DNA of 64,000 nt from Schistocerca nitens (Eukaryota > Arthropoda > Insecta > Orthoptera > Acrididae). The stretch lies in contig NC_064621.1 of the NCBI RefSeq assembly GCF_023898315.1, forward strand, positions 533,159,383 to 533,223,382, in the 5' to 3' direction. Under the pieces are notes generated by a model, which saw only the letters and a program-made list of their open reading frames with translations, did not search any database and was not told where the DNA came from. Position 1 is the first letter of the stretch, and the number at the start of each line of letters is the position of its first letter. This document shows positions 52,089 to 61,008 of this stretch, piece after piece. A program made the translations under genes and the position numbers.

Positions 52089-53435
52089 ATGGCTTCGCTC
52101 AGTTCAAAATGTTCCGGAGTTTCAAGTTCCCCAATTGGATCTCCGGGGGGAACCAGGTTGAGAGGAGCTTCACGAAGAGTAAGATGGTGTAAAGAGAAGC
52201 ACTGCATAGGAACATGGAATGTAAGATCCATGTATCAAGGAAAACTAGACATAGTGAAAAGAGAAATGGAGAAAATTAACATCGACATATTGGGAATAAG
52301 TGAAATGAGGTGGACTGGCATGGGAGAATTTGCTTCGGATGGCCATATGGTGTATTATTCTGGGCACGATAACAGCAGAAGTAATGGAGTAGCCTTCATA
52401 GTTAGTGATAAAGTGAGAAAAGCTGTGATGGGATGCAAATATAAAAATGATAGAATGATGTCCATCAGACTTCAAGGTCAGCCCCTCAACATCACAGCAA
52501 TTCAAGTTTATGCACCAACAACCGATGCTGAAAAGGAAATTATTGACCAGTTCTATGGAGATTTACAAGAATTACTACTGTCAACACCAAAAAAGGATAT
52601 CGTCTTCATAGTTGGAGATTGGAATGCAAAAGTGGGAAATGAAGCTGTAGAAGGTACAACAGGGAAATATGGTCTTGGTACAACAAATGAAGCTGGACAG
52701 AGACTCCTAGAATTCTGCCAAGAAAATTCATTGATAATTACTAATACACTGTTTCAACTACCAAAACGACGCGTATATACCTGGACTTCGCCAGATGGCC
52801 AACACCGGAACCAAATTGATTACATACTTTGTAATCAGAGGTGGAAGAGCGCGGTTCAGTCAGCTACAACAAGACCTGGGGCTGACTGCGGATCAGATCA
52901 CGAGCTCCTGATTGCAAATTTTCGGCTGAAACTTCAGAATGTAGCAAAAAGTATCCCAACTTGCAGATACGACCTTAACTCTATACCCTCCGACTATGCT
53001 GTAGAGGTACAAAACAGATTTAATGTATTACAGCTGGAGGACAAAAGCTCACAAGAGATGTGGACAGAAGTAGCTAATACTGTCAAGGAGGCCGCAGAGA
53101 AACACACTCCCAAGAAAAGGAACAGTAAGAAGGCTAGATGGCTATCAGTTGAGGCACTGCAAGTTGCAGAAGAACGAAGGAAAGCAAAAATCAAGGGAGA
53201 TAGATCAGCTATGTTTGAATTAAATAAAGATTTTCAGAAATTAGCTAGAAGAGATAAAAATATATTCTTTAATGAACAATGCAAGGAAGTTGAAGATAGT
53301 AACGTAATGGGGAAGACAAGAGATCTTTATAAGAAAATTAGAGAAATTAAAGGAAAATTCCAGGCAAAAATTGGAATGATAAAAGATAGAAACGGGAAAG
53401 ATCTGAGTGAAGCAGAGGATGTTAAGGAAAGATGA
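52032..53435 (+). CDS. BovB-like LINE ORF, endonuclease part
   Basis: 467 residues. The EEP-type endonuclease motifs all look intact: GTWNVRSM (60-67, Asn 63), GISEMRW (88-94, Glu 91), VGDWNAK (194-200, Asp 196), YTWTSPDG (249-256), NQIDYIL (260-266) and GSDHELL (287-293, Asp 289 and His 290). A basic linker rich in Lys and Arg follows (about 350-440). The frame ends at TGA 53433-53435, where relatives have Trp (TGG), so this looks like a single-base nonsense change. The enzyme nicks genomic DNA for target-primed reverse transcription. The stop separates it from the RT, which continues in the same frame. Confidence 0.9.
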   Translation: MEDSGRQRETTTELSQENPMASLSSKCSGVSSSPIGSPGGTRLRGASRRVRWCKEKHCIGTWNVRSMYQGKLDIVKREMEKINIDILGISEMRWTGMGEFASDGHMVYYSGHDNSRSNGVAFIVSDKVRKAVMGCKYKNDRMMSIRLQGQPLNITAIQVYAPTTDAEKEIIDQFYGDLQELLLSTPKKDIVFIVGDWNAKVGNEAVEGTTGKYGLGTTNEAGQRLLEFCQENSLIITNTLFQLPKRRVYTWTSPDGQHRNQIDYILCNQRWKSAVQSATTRPGADCGSDHELLIANFRLKLQNVAKSIPTCRYDLNSIPSDYAVEVQNRFNVLQLEDKSSQEMWTEVANTVKEAAEKHTPKKRNSKKARWLSVEALQVAEERRKAKIKGDRSAMFELNKDFQKLARRDKNIFFNEQCKEVEDSNVMGKTRDLYKKIREIKGKFQAKIGMIKDRNGKDLSEAEDVKER

Positions 53436-54776
53436 GCAGAATATGTAGAAGACCTATACAAGAAAGAACTGCATCATGACAAGGCTCCTACTGCTGATGT
53501 TAATGTTAATTTAGAACTAGAGCCAGATATTTTGGAGAGCGAAATCCAGTGGGCCCTTGAAAATATGGCTGATAACAAAACTAGTGGACATGATGAAATA
53601 CCAGCAGAATTGTTTATAGTCACTGGAAAGGATGCAGTGAAAGTGCTGCACTCAATATGTCAAAAAATATGGATCACGCAGCAGTGGCCAGAAGACTGGA
53701 AAAGTTCAGTATTCATCCCCATTCCAAAGAAGAAAAGTTCTAAAGAATGCTGAGATTACCGAACAATCGCACTTACTTCACATGCTAGCAATGTTATGTT
53801 GAAAATCTTACAAAATAGACTTCGCCAATATCTAGATCGAGAGCTACCAGAAGAACAAGCTGGATTTAGGAAAGGAAGAGGAACTAGAGATCAAATTGCT
53901 AACATTCGGTGGATTATGGAAAAAGCGAGAGAATTCCAGAAAGATGTGTACCTCCGCTTTATTGACTACGCCAAAGCCTTTGACTGCGTCGATCACAACA
54001 AATTATGGAACGTAATGAAAAACATGGGTGTACCAGATCACCTCATTCATCTGATACGGAGTTTATACCTTGACCAAGAAGCCACGGTGAGAACTATGTA
54101 TGGAACAACGAAATGGATAAAGATTCAGAAAGGGGTCCGGCAAGGCTGCATACTGTCACCGTACTTATTCAATCTGTATGCAGAACGTGTCATGAGGAAT
54201 GTGAGGCTAGATGAAGGAGAAACAGGAATTAAAATAGCTGGAATAAATGTAAACAACCTCAGGTACGCGGATGATACGATCCTGTTGGCAGAAAGTGAAG
54301 AAGAATTGAGAACACTCTTACTGAAGGTGAAAGACGAAAGTGAAAAGGCCGGTCTTATGCTGAATGTGAAGAAAACGAAAATTATGGCAACTACACCTAT
54401 CAATTCGTGGGATATAGCAGGAGAAACCATGGAGGTAGTGACCACATTCAGTTATCTCGGTTCCCAGATCTCTGCTGACGGCGACTGCAGCCATGAAATC
54501 CGGAGATGCCTGTCGCTCGGTAGACAGGCGATGTCAAACCTTGACAAGGTTATAATGTCCAGAGATATAACACTAGCAACAAAGATCCGTATTGTGAGGG
54601 CTATGGTCTTTCCAGTTGTGATGTATGGATGTGAGACCTGGACCATTAGAAAGGCTGAACGGCGAAGAATTGACTCCTTCGAATTGTGGTGTTGGAGGAA
54701 ACTTCTTAGAGTTCCATGGACTGCAACAGATCAATACTGGAGCAAATTAAACCAGATTTCTCCCTGGAAAGTCTAA
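53436..54776 (+). pseudogene. BovB-like LINE ORF, reverse transcriptase part
   Basis: Same reading frame as the endonuclease. After the first TGA the frame reads AEYVEDLYKKELH, then NKTSGHDEIPAELF and WPEDWKSSVFIPIPKK. A second TGA at 53751-53753 precedes DYRTIALTSHASN. From Met 53796 (326 residues) the palm motifs are intact: FIDYAKAFD (55-63, Asp 57), VRQGCILSP (114-122) and YADD (157-160). Then come FSYLGSQISADGDCSHEI and MVFPVVMYGCETWT. Near 54728 a one-base frameshift moves the C-terminus to another frame. The catalytic residues are present, so only two stops and one shift separate this copy from an open frame. Function: target-primed reverse transcription. Confidence 0.88.
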
Positions 54777-55024
54777 TGTTAAAACAAAAGCTGACCTACT
54801 TTGGACACACAATGCGAAGGCATGCCTCGCTGGAAAAAACATTAATGCTGGAGAAGATTGAAGGAACTAGAAGAAGAGGACGTCAGAGGATGAGATGGAT
54901 CGATGGCATCACAGAAGCAATGTGTTCCAACCTGGAAGGTCTACGGGAGAAAGTGCAAGACAGGAAAAAGTGGCGTGGTTTGGTTCATGGGGTCACGAAG
55001 AGTCGGAACCTACTAAACGAATAG
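54716..55024 (+). pseudogene. BovB-like LINE ORF, C-terminal tail
   Basis: Continues the protein after the frameshift: NRSILEQIKPDFSLESLMLK, LTYFGHTMRRHASLEKTLML, RRRGRQRMRWIDGIT and HGVTKSRNLLNE, then TAG (55022-55024). This arrangement of a hydrophobic LESLMLKQKLTYFGH segment and a basic RRGRQRMRW stretch is characteristic of the BovB C-terminus. The stop overlaps the start of the AG tail. Confidence 0.88.
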
Positions 55025-55046
55025 AGAGAGAGAGAGAGAGAGAGAG
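55023..55046. repeat. (AG)12 3' tail of the BovB-like LINE
   Basis: A dinucleotide run directly at the stop codon. RTE-clade LINEs end in short tandem repeats rather than poly(A), so this marks the 3' end of the element. Confidence 0.85.
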
Positions 55047-55437
55047 AATGGAGCCTCAGGGATACTGGGTGACCTCCTTGAACAATTATCCTTGCATCAT
55101 GTGGGGTTCTGTGGCATATAATATGCCAGTTCTTGTGGGATAAAAGAGGGGATATCAGAAAACAAAGCAGAAACAGAAACTGAGAGACCACATACATCCA
55201 AGTGAAGGGGTCACAACCGACGGAAGCTGTTCACAGGATTGGACTTGGCAATGGGTCATTCCAAGATATAGAAACTATTACTGAGAAGTTGGACGAGATC
55301 AGATCCTTGTCTGGGTTCAGAGGAGGAAACTCCTCAAGAACAAAAAGTAAGGGAAACTAAAAAATGGTTTCCTAAACATAAATGGAGGGAAAGAAAAGGT
55401 ATTTAACCCAAAACTTCTAAATGAAGACTATCTCAAA

Positions 55438-55690
55438 GTGGCTAATCAGACCCCTTCTGCATCTAAGACAGGGAACAAGAGAACAAGGAAGAAGTCTAAT
55501 ATTCTCACTTCTCAGGAGAAAAGGATACAGAAAAAGCTGAGGGAGGGAATATCGAAACAGACCAATAGTACTGCAGTTTCAGTTATCCAACAGGGACATC
55601 CACTGGTCAGTATGACTTCACAGAAAATGGAACACGTTCAGCTGATCCTCTTTGAGAAGACTGGTGCGGGGGGTGGGGGGGTGGCCAAAA
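55438..55690 (+). pseudogene. ORF1-like fragment of the R1/I-type LINE
   Basis: A Lys/Arg/Ser-rich stretch (NQTPSASKTGNKRTRKKSNI, then EKRIQKKLREGISKQ) resembling the basic part of a LINE ORF1 RNA-binding protein. It is cut by the Tc1 element at 55691. On the far side EAKLLVTKAAEPFKI and KVSIWYQNFLRILLQ (56886-56980) may continue it. No zinc knuckles are visible. Assignment rests mainly on position upstream of the endonuclease. Confidence 0.4.
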
Positions 55691-55826
55691 TACACTATGT
55701 GATAAAAAGTATCAAGACATCCTCAAAAAGATACGTTTTTCATATTAGGTGCATTGAACTGCCACCTACTGCCAGGTACTCCATATTAGCGACCTCAGTA
55801 GTCATTAGACATCGTGAGAGAGCAGA

Positions 55827-56060
55827 ATGGAGCTCTCTGCGAAACTCACGGACTTCGGACATGGTCAGATGATTGGGTGTCACTTGTGTCATACGTCTGT
55901 ATGCGAGATTTCCACACTCTTAAACATCCCTGAGACCACTGTTTTCGATGTGATAGTGAAATGGAAACATCAAGGGACATGTACAGTACAAAAGCGAACA
56001 GACCGACCTCAACTGTTGGCTGACAGACCGCCGACAGTTGACGAGGGTCGTAATGTGTGA
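55827..56060 (+). pseudogene. Tc1 transposase, N-terminal HTH part
   Basis: Reads MELSAKLTDFGHGQMIGCH, then VCEISTLLNIPETTVFDVIV, the paired-type helix-turn-helix that binds the inverted repeats, and ends RPQLLADRPPTVDEGRNV. The rest of the protein lies in another frame from 56038, so one small indel near 56030-56050 breaks the gene. Confidence 0.8.
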
Positions 56061-56874
56061 TAGGCAGACATCTATCCAGACCACCACACAGGAATTCCAA
56101 AATGCACCAGGATCCACCGCAAGTACTATGACAGTGAGGCGGGAGGTGAGAAAACTTGGATTTCATGGTCGAGCGGCTGCTCATAAGCCACACACCATGA
56201 CGGTAAATGCCAAACGACGCCTCGCTTGGTGTAAGAAGCGTAAACATTGGACGCTTGAACAGGGGAGAAACGTTGTGTGGAGCGACGAATCACGGTATAC
56301 AATGTGGAGATCCGATGGCAAGCTGTGGGTATGGCGAATGCCCCGTGAACGTCATGTGCCAGCGTGTGTAGCGCCAAAAGCAAAATTCGGAGGAGGTAGT
56401 GTTATGGCGTGGTCGTGTTTTTCGTGTAGGGGGTTTGCACCCCTTGTTGTTTTGCGTGGCACAATCACAACACAGGCCTACAAAGGTGTTTTAAGCACTT
56501 TCTTGCTTCCCACTTTTGTAGAGCAATTCGGGAATGGCGATTGCATCTTTCAACACGATCGAGCACCTGTTTATAATGCACGGCCTATGGCTGAGTGGTT
56601 ACAAGACAATATCATTCCTTTAATGGACTGGGCTGCACAGAGTCCTGACCTGAATCCTATAGAATACCTTTGGGATGTTTTGGGACGCCGACTTCGTGCC
56701 AGGCCTCACCGACCGACATCGATACCTCACCTCCGTGCCGCACTCGGTGAAGGACGGGCTGCCGTTCCCAAAGAAACGTTCCAGCACCTGATTGAACGTA
56801 GCATTACCGATGGATGGCGCCAGGAACTTGCAAGTCATCTTCAGCCAGGTGTCCGGATACTTTTGATCACATAG
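56038..56874 (+). CDS. Tc1 transposase, catalytic part (DD34E)
   Basis: 278 residues. It continues the second DNA-binding region (TMTVRREVRKLGFHGRAAAH, about 30-49) and carries a complete DDE domain: VVWSDESRYTMW (79-90, Asp 83), FGGGSVMAWSCFS (117-129), FQHDRAPVYNAR (171-182, Asp 174) and QSPDLNPIEYLWD (201-213, Glu 209). Exactly 34 residues separate Asp 174 from Glu 209, the classic Tc1 signature. The catalytic triad is intact; only the upstream frame change separates it from its HTH part. It catalyses cut-and-paste transposition into TA. Confidence 0.9.
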   Translation: MTRVVMCDRQTSIQTTTQEFQNAPGSTASTMTVRREVRKLGFHGRAAAHKPHTMTVNAKRRLAWCKKRKHWTLEQGRNVVWSDESRYTMWRSDGKLWVWRMPRERHVPACVAPKAKFGGGSVMAWSCFSCRGFAPLVVLRGTITTQAYKGVLSTFLLPTFVEQFGNGDCIFQHDRAPVYNARPMAEWLQDNIIPLMDWAAQSPDLNPIEYLWDVLGRRLRARPHRPTSIPHLRAALGEGRAAVPKETFQHLIERSITDGWRQELASHLQPGVRILLIT

Positions 56875-57287
56875 TGTATCTCTGTGGGACGAGGCAAAGC
56901 TACTGGTCACGAAAGCGGCCGAGCCCTTCAAGATCACAAAGGTATCCATTTGGTACCAAAACTTCTTAAGGATACTCTTACAAAAAATCCGTTCGAGAGA
57001 ATATGGGTGCAGAACTAGAAACTCTCGACAGAGAATTCGAGGGTCATCAACTGAAAGGTTTTACTGGCAGGTCAAACCCTTGAGGTAAAAGTCGGCGAAA
57101 AATTCCTGGCAGAAATGGGAGAACAGGACTTGAAACTGTACTTACTATTCTCACAGGTTGCCATCAGGATAATCAAAGACATCAGAAGCGACCTTGGTGG
57201 CAAGCTGGAAGCTGCAAATGTTGCAGATAAACCTGTGACACAGTAGAGGGGCGACTGTTACCGTGAGTCATGTTCTGGAAAGACTAA

Positions 57288-57720
57288 GGCTGGAGAAGTG
57301 GACTTGGCCCTGATACAGGAACCTTATCTCTGTAAAGGAGCCATTTCAGGCCTCAGAGGAACTAGAGATACGCTGATTTACGTCAGAAATCTAAAGAACT
57401 CCAGAACATGCGTTTAAGTTAAGAATGGAATTTCAATCATGCCAATCATCATCTGATCCAAGGACTTAATGACCATTAGGATGAAACAATGTAAGGAACG
57501 AAGCATGAGGGAGATTTTGTTGGTCCCAGCTTGCCTTCCTTATGAGGACAGTACTCCATCTTCCTAGGAAGTAGGGAGACTGGCAGATAGCTGCTTACAG
57601 AAGAATGAACAACTACTGATTGGTTGTATGCCAGTGCTCATAACCTTGTGTAGGGTAGCAGTGACACCAACAGCAGAGGTGAGCACCTACCTTCAGGAAC
57701 AGAAGAAGGGAAGAAGTAAT
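57288..57720 (+). pseudogene. R1/I-type LINE endonuclease, dead
   Basis: One frame reads GEVDLALIQEPYLCKGAISG (catalytic Glu in QEP), then DTLIYVRN, RSMREILLVPACLPYEDSTP and QLLIGC, with TAA, TGA and TAG stops between. A frame change follows, and the next motif reads YASAHNLV-stop-GSSDTNSRGE, where relatives have DANAHN..WGSSDTNSRGE. The catalytic Asp is Tyr and the Trp is a stop. No activity is possible. Confidence 0.7.
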
Positions 57721-58045
57721 AGAAATAACTTCTGGGCGCAATCTAATGGGTAGTTATGTCAAACAATGGCATGAAGCCATCCTTATCTGACCACACGTAT
57801 TTTAATGAAATGAATGTAAACACACCATGGCTTATGAGAATCCTAGAAAAACAGTCTGGGACTAATATAGGAAAGATCTAAACTGACGAAGTCAGAACTT
57901 CTATAAGGAACCCAGTAGATTTTGAGGACATGTCAGACACCGTGACATCTACCATTATCACAACCTTATATTTAAAAAACTGTCAATCAGTAGACGTCCA
58001 CAAGCAATGTGGTAGTGCAAAGGAAGCAAGCAAGAACAGTGTTCA

Positions 58046-58255
58046 GTCCGCAGCTCGTGGTCGTGCGGTAGCGTTCTCGCTTCCCGCGCCCGGGTTCCCG
58101 GGTTCGAATCCCGGCGGGGTCAGGGATTTTCTCTGCCTCGTGATGACTGGGTGTTGTGTGATGTCCTTAGGTTAGTTAGGTTTAAGTAGTTCTAAGTTCT
58201 AGGGGACTGATGACCATACATGTTAAGTTCCATAGTGCTCAGAGCCATTTGAGCC
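58046..58255 (+). mobile_element. tRNA-derived SINE, plus strand
   Basis: A 210-bp SINE with a tRNA-like head: A-box-like gtggtcgtgcggtagcg and a perfect B box ggttcgaatcc at 58101-58111 (RNA polymerase III promoter). The body has the phrase tgatgtccttaggttagtta and ends gtgctcagagccatttgag. The 14-bp direct repeats aagaacagtgttca (58032-58045) and aagaatagtgttca (58256-58269) flank it with one mismatch. It sits inside the linker of the R1/I-type LINE, whose frame resumes afterwards. The same body family occurs inverted at 61399-61597. Confidence 0.92.
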
Positions 58256-58262
58256 AAGAATA

Positions 58263-58568
58263 GTGTTCAACCTTGTAAGAAAGAAAGGACACTGGGCAAA
58301 ATATAGGGAGGCCTTGGTCAAATACAAAGTTGCGATCAAGCAAGTGAAGCTGTCATCATGGAAGGTATTCTGCGAGGAAGTGGAAGATACAGGTGCTTGC
58401 AGAAGACATCATAAAATCCTCGCTAGAATATCAACTAATCCTGGAGGTACTCTAAGAAAGGAGGATGATAGAAACACAAGGACAGCGAGTGAGACACTGG
58501 ATGTTCTCCTCAAGTCTCATTTTACTCATCGTGCTCTGGCAGACAACAGACCAGGAGTCAGTCCCTGA
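58263..58568 (+). pseudogene. R1/I-type LINE, linker between EN and RT
   Basis: 101-residue frame with GHWAKYREALVKYKVAIKQV and KLSSWKVFCEEVEDT, then HKILARISTNPGGTLRK and LLKSHFTH. This W-x3-R..Y K..I...K..SW..FC pattern is usual between endonuclease and RT in R1/I-type LINEs. It resumes directly after the SINE target duplication. Confidence 0.75.
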
Positions 58569-58599
58569 GAGTCACTGGTTTATAGGTAATCAAAGGTAA

Positions 58600-59765
58600 A
58601 ACTGGGAATCTGCTAAAGAATGTATTGGAGGCGTTCAGAACGTGGTATATTTCCAGCTCTGCTGCAACAAGCAGGAGAAGATTTAATTAGATTCCTATGT
58701 AGGATGTTCAGAATCAGCCTAGCAGCAGGAATCATTCCCAATTCTTGAAAGACAGTGAAGGTTGTTTTCATTCCAAAACCAGGGAGAACTGATCATACCA
58801 AGACTAAGACTATGAGGCTGATCAGTCCGCTCTCCCTTCTTCTAAAGACAGAAAAACTCGTTAACATACTCGTCAGGGAGAAGACGTTAATTGAGGTTCC
58901 TCTACACATAAATCAACTTGCGTAGCACCACTGTAAATCACGTGAAACAGCACTTCGCCAGCTTGTTGGGAAGGTGGAAAAAGCTCTCTACTTACTGGAA
59001 ATAGCTCTCTACACTTTCGTGGATATAAAGGGAACTTTTACCAATACTACCTTCGAATCCGTAGTTAGAGCTGCAGAAGAGTATGGCATCAAGACTAACA
59101 TATGCAGATGGATTAAGATCATGCTAAAGTAGAAGAAAGGCTGAAGCCACCAAAATGAACAAGAGAATGGCAATCAATACCACCAGGGCGTATCCACAAG
59201 AAAGTGTTTTGTCCCAACTGCAATTGAGCCTAGTAGTGAACGAACTCATTGAAGAGTTCAAATATTAGAGGCTACTTCTGCCAAAGGATACATTAACAAT
59301 TTAGTCATAGTACTATTTGACAGATCTGCTAGTACTGTAGGAACACTGGTGCAATTTGCACTTGACATTGTGGAAAACTGGTGCAAAAAGCAGTATGTAA
59401 GGGTCGGTCCCAAGAAAACTGTTGAAGTAACATTTACAAGGAAGCATATGCAGCGCACATGCTGAAAACTCAAGTTCCTCGATGAAACTCTAGCAGCAGA
59501 GGTGGTACTAAGTATCTAGTGGTAACTCATGATGTGAAACCCTATCATGGACCCTCATATAAGGAATACATGTTAAAAGGCCAAAAGTACTCTTGTGAAC
59601 ACCAGAAGGGCTTGTGGTAAAAACTGGGCTCCAAACAGCACTGTACTAAGACTGATGATAATTTATGGGGCTGCAGTATGGCGGAATAAAGTTGAAAAGA
59701 AGATGGCCGCTAAGGAGATTGGCAAGGTGCAAAGATTGGCCCGCTTAGGTGTAACAGGTTTGGAA
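58600..59765 (+). pseudogene. R1/I-type LINE reverse transcriptase, dead
   Basis: Segments in several frames: GIDGVFPALLQQAGEDLI, KVVFIPKPGRTDHT, MRLISPLSLLLKTEKLV, ALYTFVDIKGTFTNTTFESV (palm Asp present), KGYINNLVIVLF where Y-A-D-D is expected (both catalytic Asp are Asn), then ENWCKKQYVRVGPKKTVEV and, at 59595 on, RLMIIYGAAVWRNKVEKKMA. Numerous stops. The gene ends in an open but unrecognised stretch near 59765. Confidence 0.75.
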
Positions 59766-59887
59766 GGGGATGTCAAGATTGTTTGCCCACTTTCGGCACG
59801 TTGGAGACGCGCTGCGGTAACAGAAGCGAGGCACACGCCATGCAGTGTTTCTCAAACGATCTTACAGAAACTGTTCTGTAAGAAAAT

Positions 59888-60276
59888 TCATTTGCGTTAC
59901 TTTCTGCTTTATGTGTCAACACCATGATGACATGCCCATCATTTCGTTAATGGCCATAATTAGTGTGATATTTATATTAAAGTAAGACACTGTGTGAAAT
60001 TCGAAATTGTTTGCAATGAAAAATAGAGGTCGCTATGATTTTGCATTTGGTGCATATTAAATAACATGTTGCTGCATATGAAATTTGCGTTACTTTCTGT
60101 TTTATGTGTCAACACCATGATGGCATGCCCATCATTTCGTTAATCGCCATAATTAGTGTGATATTTATATTAAAGTAAGACACTGTGTGAAATTCGAAAT
60201 TGTTTGCAATGAAAAATAGAGGTCGCTATGATTTTGCATTTGGTGCATATTAAATAACATGTTGCTGAATATGAAA
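59888..60276. repeat. 193-bp tandem duplication
   Basis: The landmark tttgcgttactttctg is at 59891 and 60084, 193 bp apart. The two units differ at only a few sites (for example gatgac/gatggc, aatggcc/aatcgcc). A third start (aaatttacgtaaca near 60276) breaks off at once. No coding is seen; A/T rich. Confidence 0.9.
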
Positions 60277-60414
60277 TTTACGTAACATATTGAATTTTCC
60301 TTTAGACTTGGGTAGAGTTCGCTGTCAGAGATCTCGAGAAAATGGATTTTATGTATCGCAGTCATTTGTGATCGTGAGCACCATCGATACAGACAGAATG
60401 AAATATCCATAACA
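60277..60414. other. Unassigned A/T-rich DNA
   Basis: No gene recognised; the minus frame at 60165-60422 overlaps the tandem duplication and has no motif. Confidence 0.5.
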
Positions 60415-60704
60415 TTCGTCATATCTCATAAACGGATTGAGATATCGCAATGAGATTTCCTGAGTTTCTCATTTAAAAAACTGTGTTTTATAGCTCCCTC
60501 ACAACTGCGTCTGCACAACATGTTAGCGAGGTGATTCCACTGTGTTTCGTCAAAAGAAGCAAATTTTAACATGGCAACAAGAGAAATGTTGGTTTTACTC
60601 AAAATTCACCACTCATGATGCTTCTCTGAAAGTTACAAATCGTTAACAAGTCTGGTGAAAATAAATCGTAGCCTTTGTTGCATTTTCAGCTGAATTCTTT
60701 TTAG
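60415..60704 (+). repeat. Dispersed repeat R1, short copy
   Basis: Aligns with the reverse complement of 5390-5925, but lacks the internal few hundred bases of that copy. Homology runs to tagatac at 60702-60708, which is exactly where LINE copy B begins with its C run. This marks the LINE insertion point, and the 5.4-kb copy shows the uninterrupted sequence. Confidence 0.7.
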
Positions 60705-60706
60705 AT

Positions 60707-61008
60707 ACCCCCCCCCCATAAACCATGGACCTTGCCGTCGGTGGGGAGGCTTGCGTGCCTCAGCGATACAGATAGCCGTACCGTAGGTGCAACCACAACG
60801 GAGGGGTATCTGTTGAGAGGCCAGACAAACGTATGATTCCTGAAGAGGGGCAGCAGCCTTTTCAGTAGTTGCAGGGTAACAGTCTGGATGATTGACTGAT
60901 CTGGCCTTGTAACATTAACCAAAACGGCCTTGCTGTGCTGGTACTGCGAACGGCTGAAAGCAAACCCGTAATTTTTCCCCATGGCATGCAGCTTTACTGT
61001 ATGGTTAA
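60707..61008 (+). promoter_or_regulatory. Structured 5' UTR of LINE copy B with a 16-codon uORF
   Basis: After the C run, an ATG at 60725 opens a short frame MDLAVGGEACVPQRYR ending at TAG 60773-60775. A perfect 5-bp hairpin gaggc/gcctc lies at 60746-60761, and a 7-bp stem acagata/tatctgt pairs 60768-60774 with 60807-60813. Such leaders in RTE elements can hold self-cleaving RNAs. I could not fit an HDV-type fold by eye. Confidence 0.5.

Larger units (their letters stand above)
51807..55049 (+). mobile_element. BovB-like RTE LINE, nearly full length
   Basis: A 3.24-kb element, the size of a complete BovB, with 5' UTR, one long EN-RT ORF and a short-repeat tail (AG)12. Candidate target duplications are ggagcctcggg (51796-51806) and ggagcctcagg (55050-55060), 11 bp with one mismatch. 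The coding region stays in one frame from 52032 to about 54727 with only two in-frame TGA codons, then one frameshift. The protein strongly resembles vertebrate BovB, especially the C-terminal ELWCWRKLLRVPWTA and MRWIDGITEA segments. BovB-type elements are known for horizontal transfer. This is the youngest-looking LINE in the window. Confidence 0.85.
55693..56876 (+). mobile_element. Tc1-type (DD34E) DNA transposon, nearly intact
   Basis: Inverted repeats start cactatgtgat at both ends; the right copy reads cactatgtgatcaaaagtat in reverse complement and the left differs by one base there, then drifts. TA target duplications lie at 55691-55692 and 56877-56878. At 1184 bp it is a complete element. 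The transposase ORF is split by one frame change near 56040, and its stop codon (56872-56874) lies within the right inverted repeat. It is nested in the R1/I-type LINE. Confidence 0.92.
55061..59765 (+). mobile_element. Old R1/I-type LINE with nested insertions
   Basis: A decayed non-LTR retrotransposon can be followed in plus orientation: a charged ORF1-like part (about 55380-55690 and 56879-57240), endonuclease (57288-57720), linker (57790-58031 and 58270-58570) and RT (58600-59765). A Tc1 transposon (55693-56876) and a SINE (58046-58255) sit inside it. The LIQEP, FVDIKGTF and KMAAKEIGKVQR segments fit the R1/LOA/I assemblage; I cannot assign the clade precisely. Many stops and lost catalytic residues show it is the oldest LINE here. 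The start is uncertain. Confidence 0.7.

Noticed and set aside
55985..56247. Minus-strand frames of 65 and 133 codons opposite the Tc1 transposase
   Set aside because: They are antisense to a clear transposase with catalytic motifs.
58060..58120. Possible tRNA gene
   Set aside because: A and B boxes are present, but the cloverleaf is not complete and the segment is the head of a SINE with target duplications.
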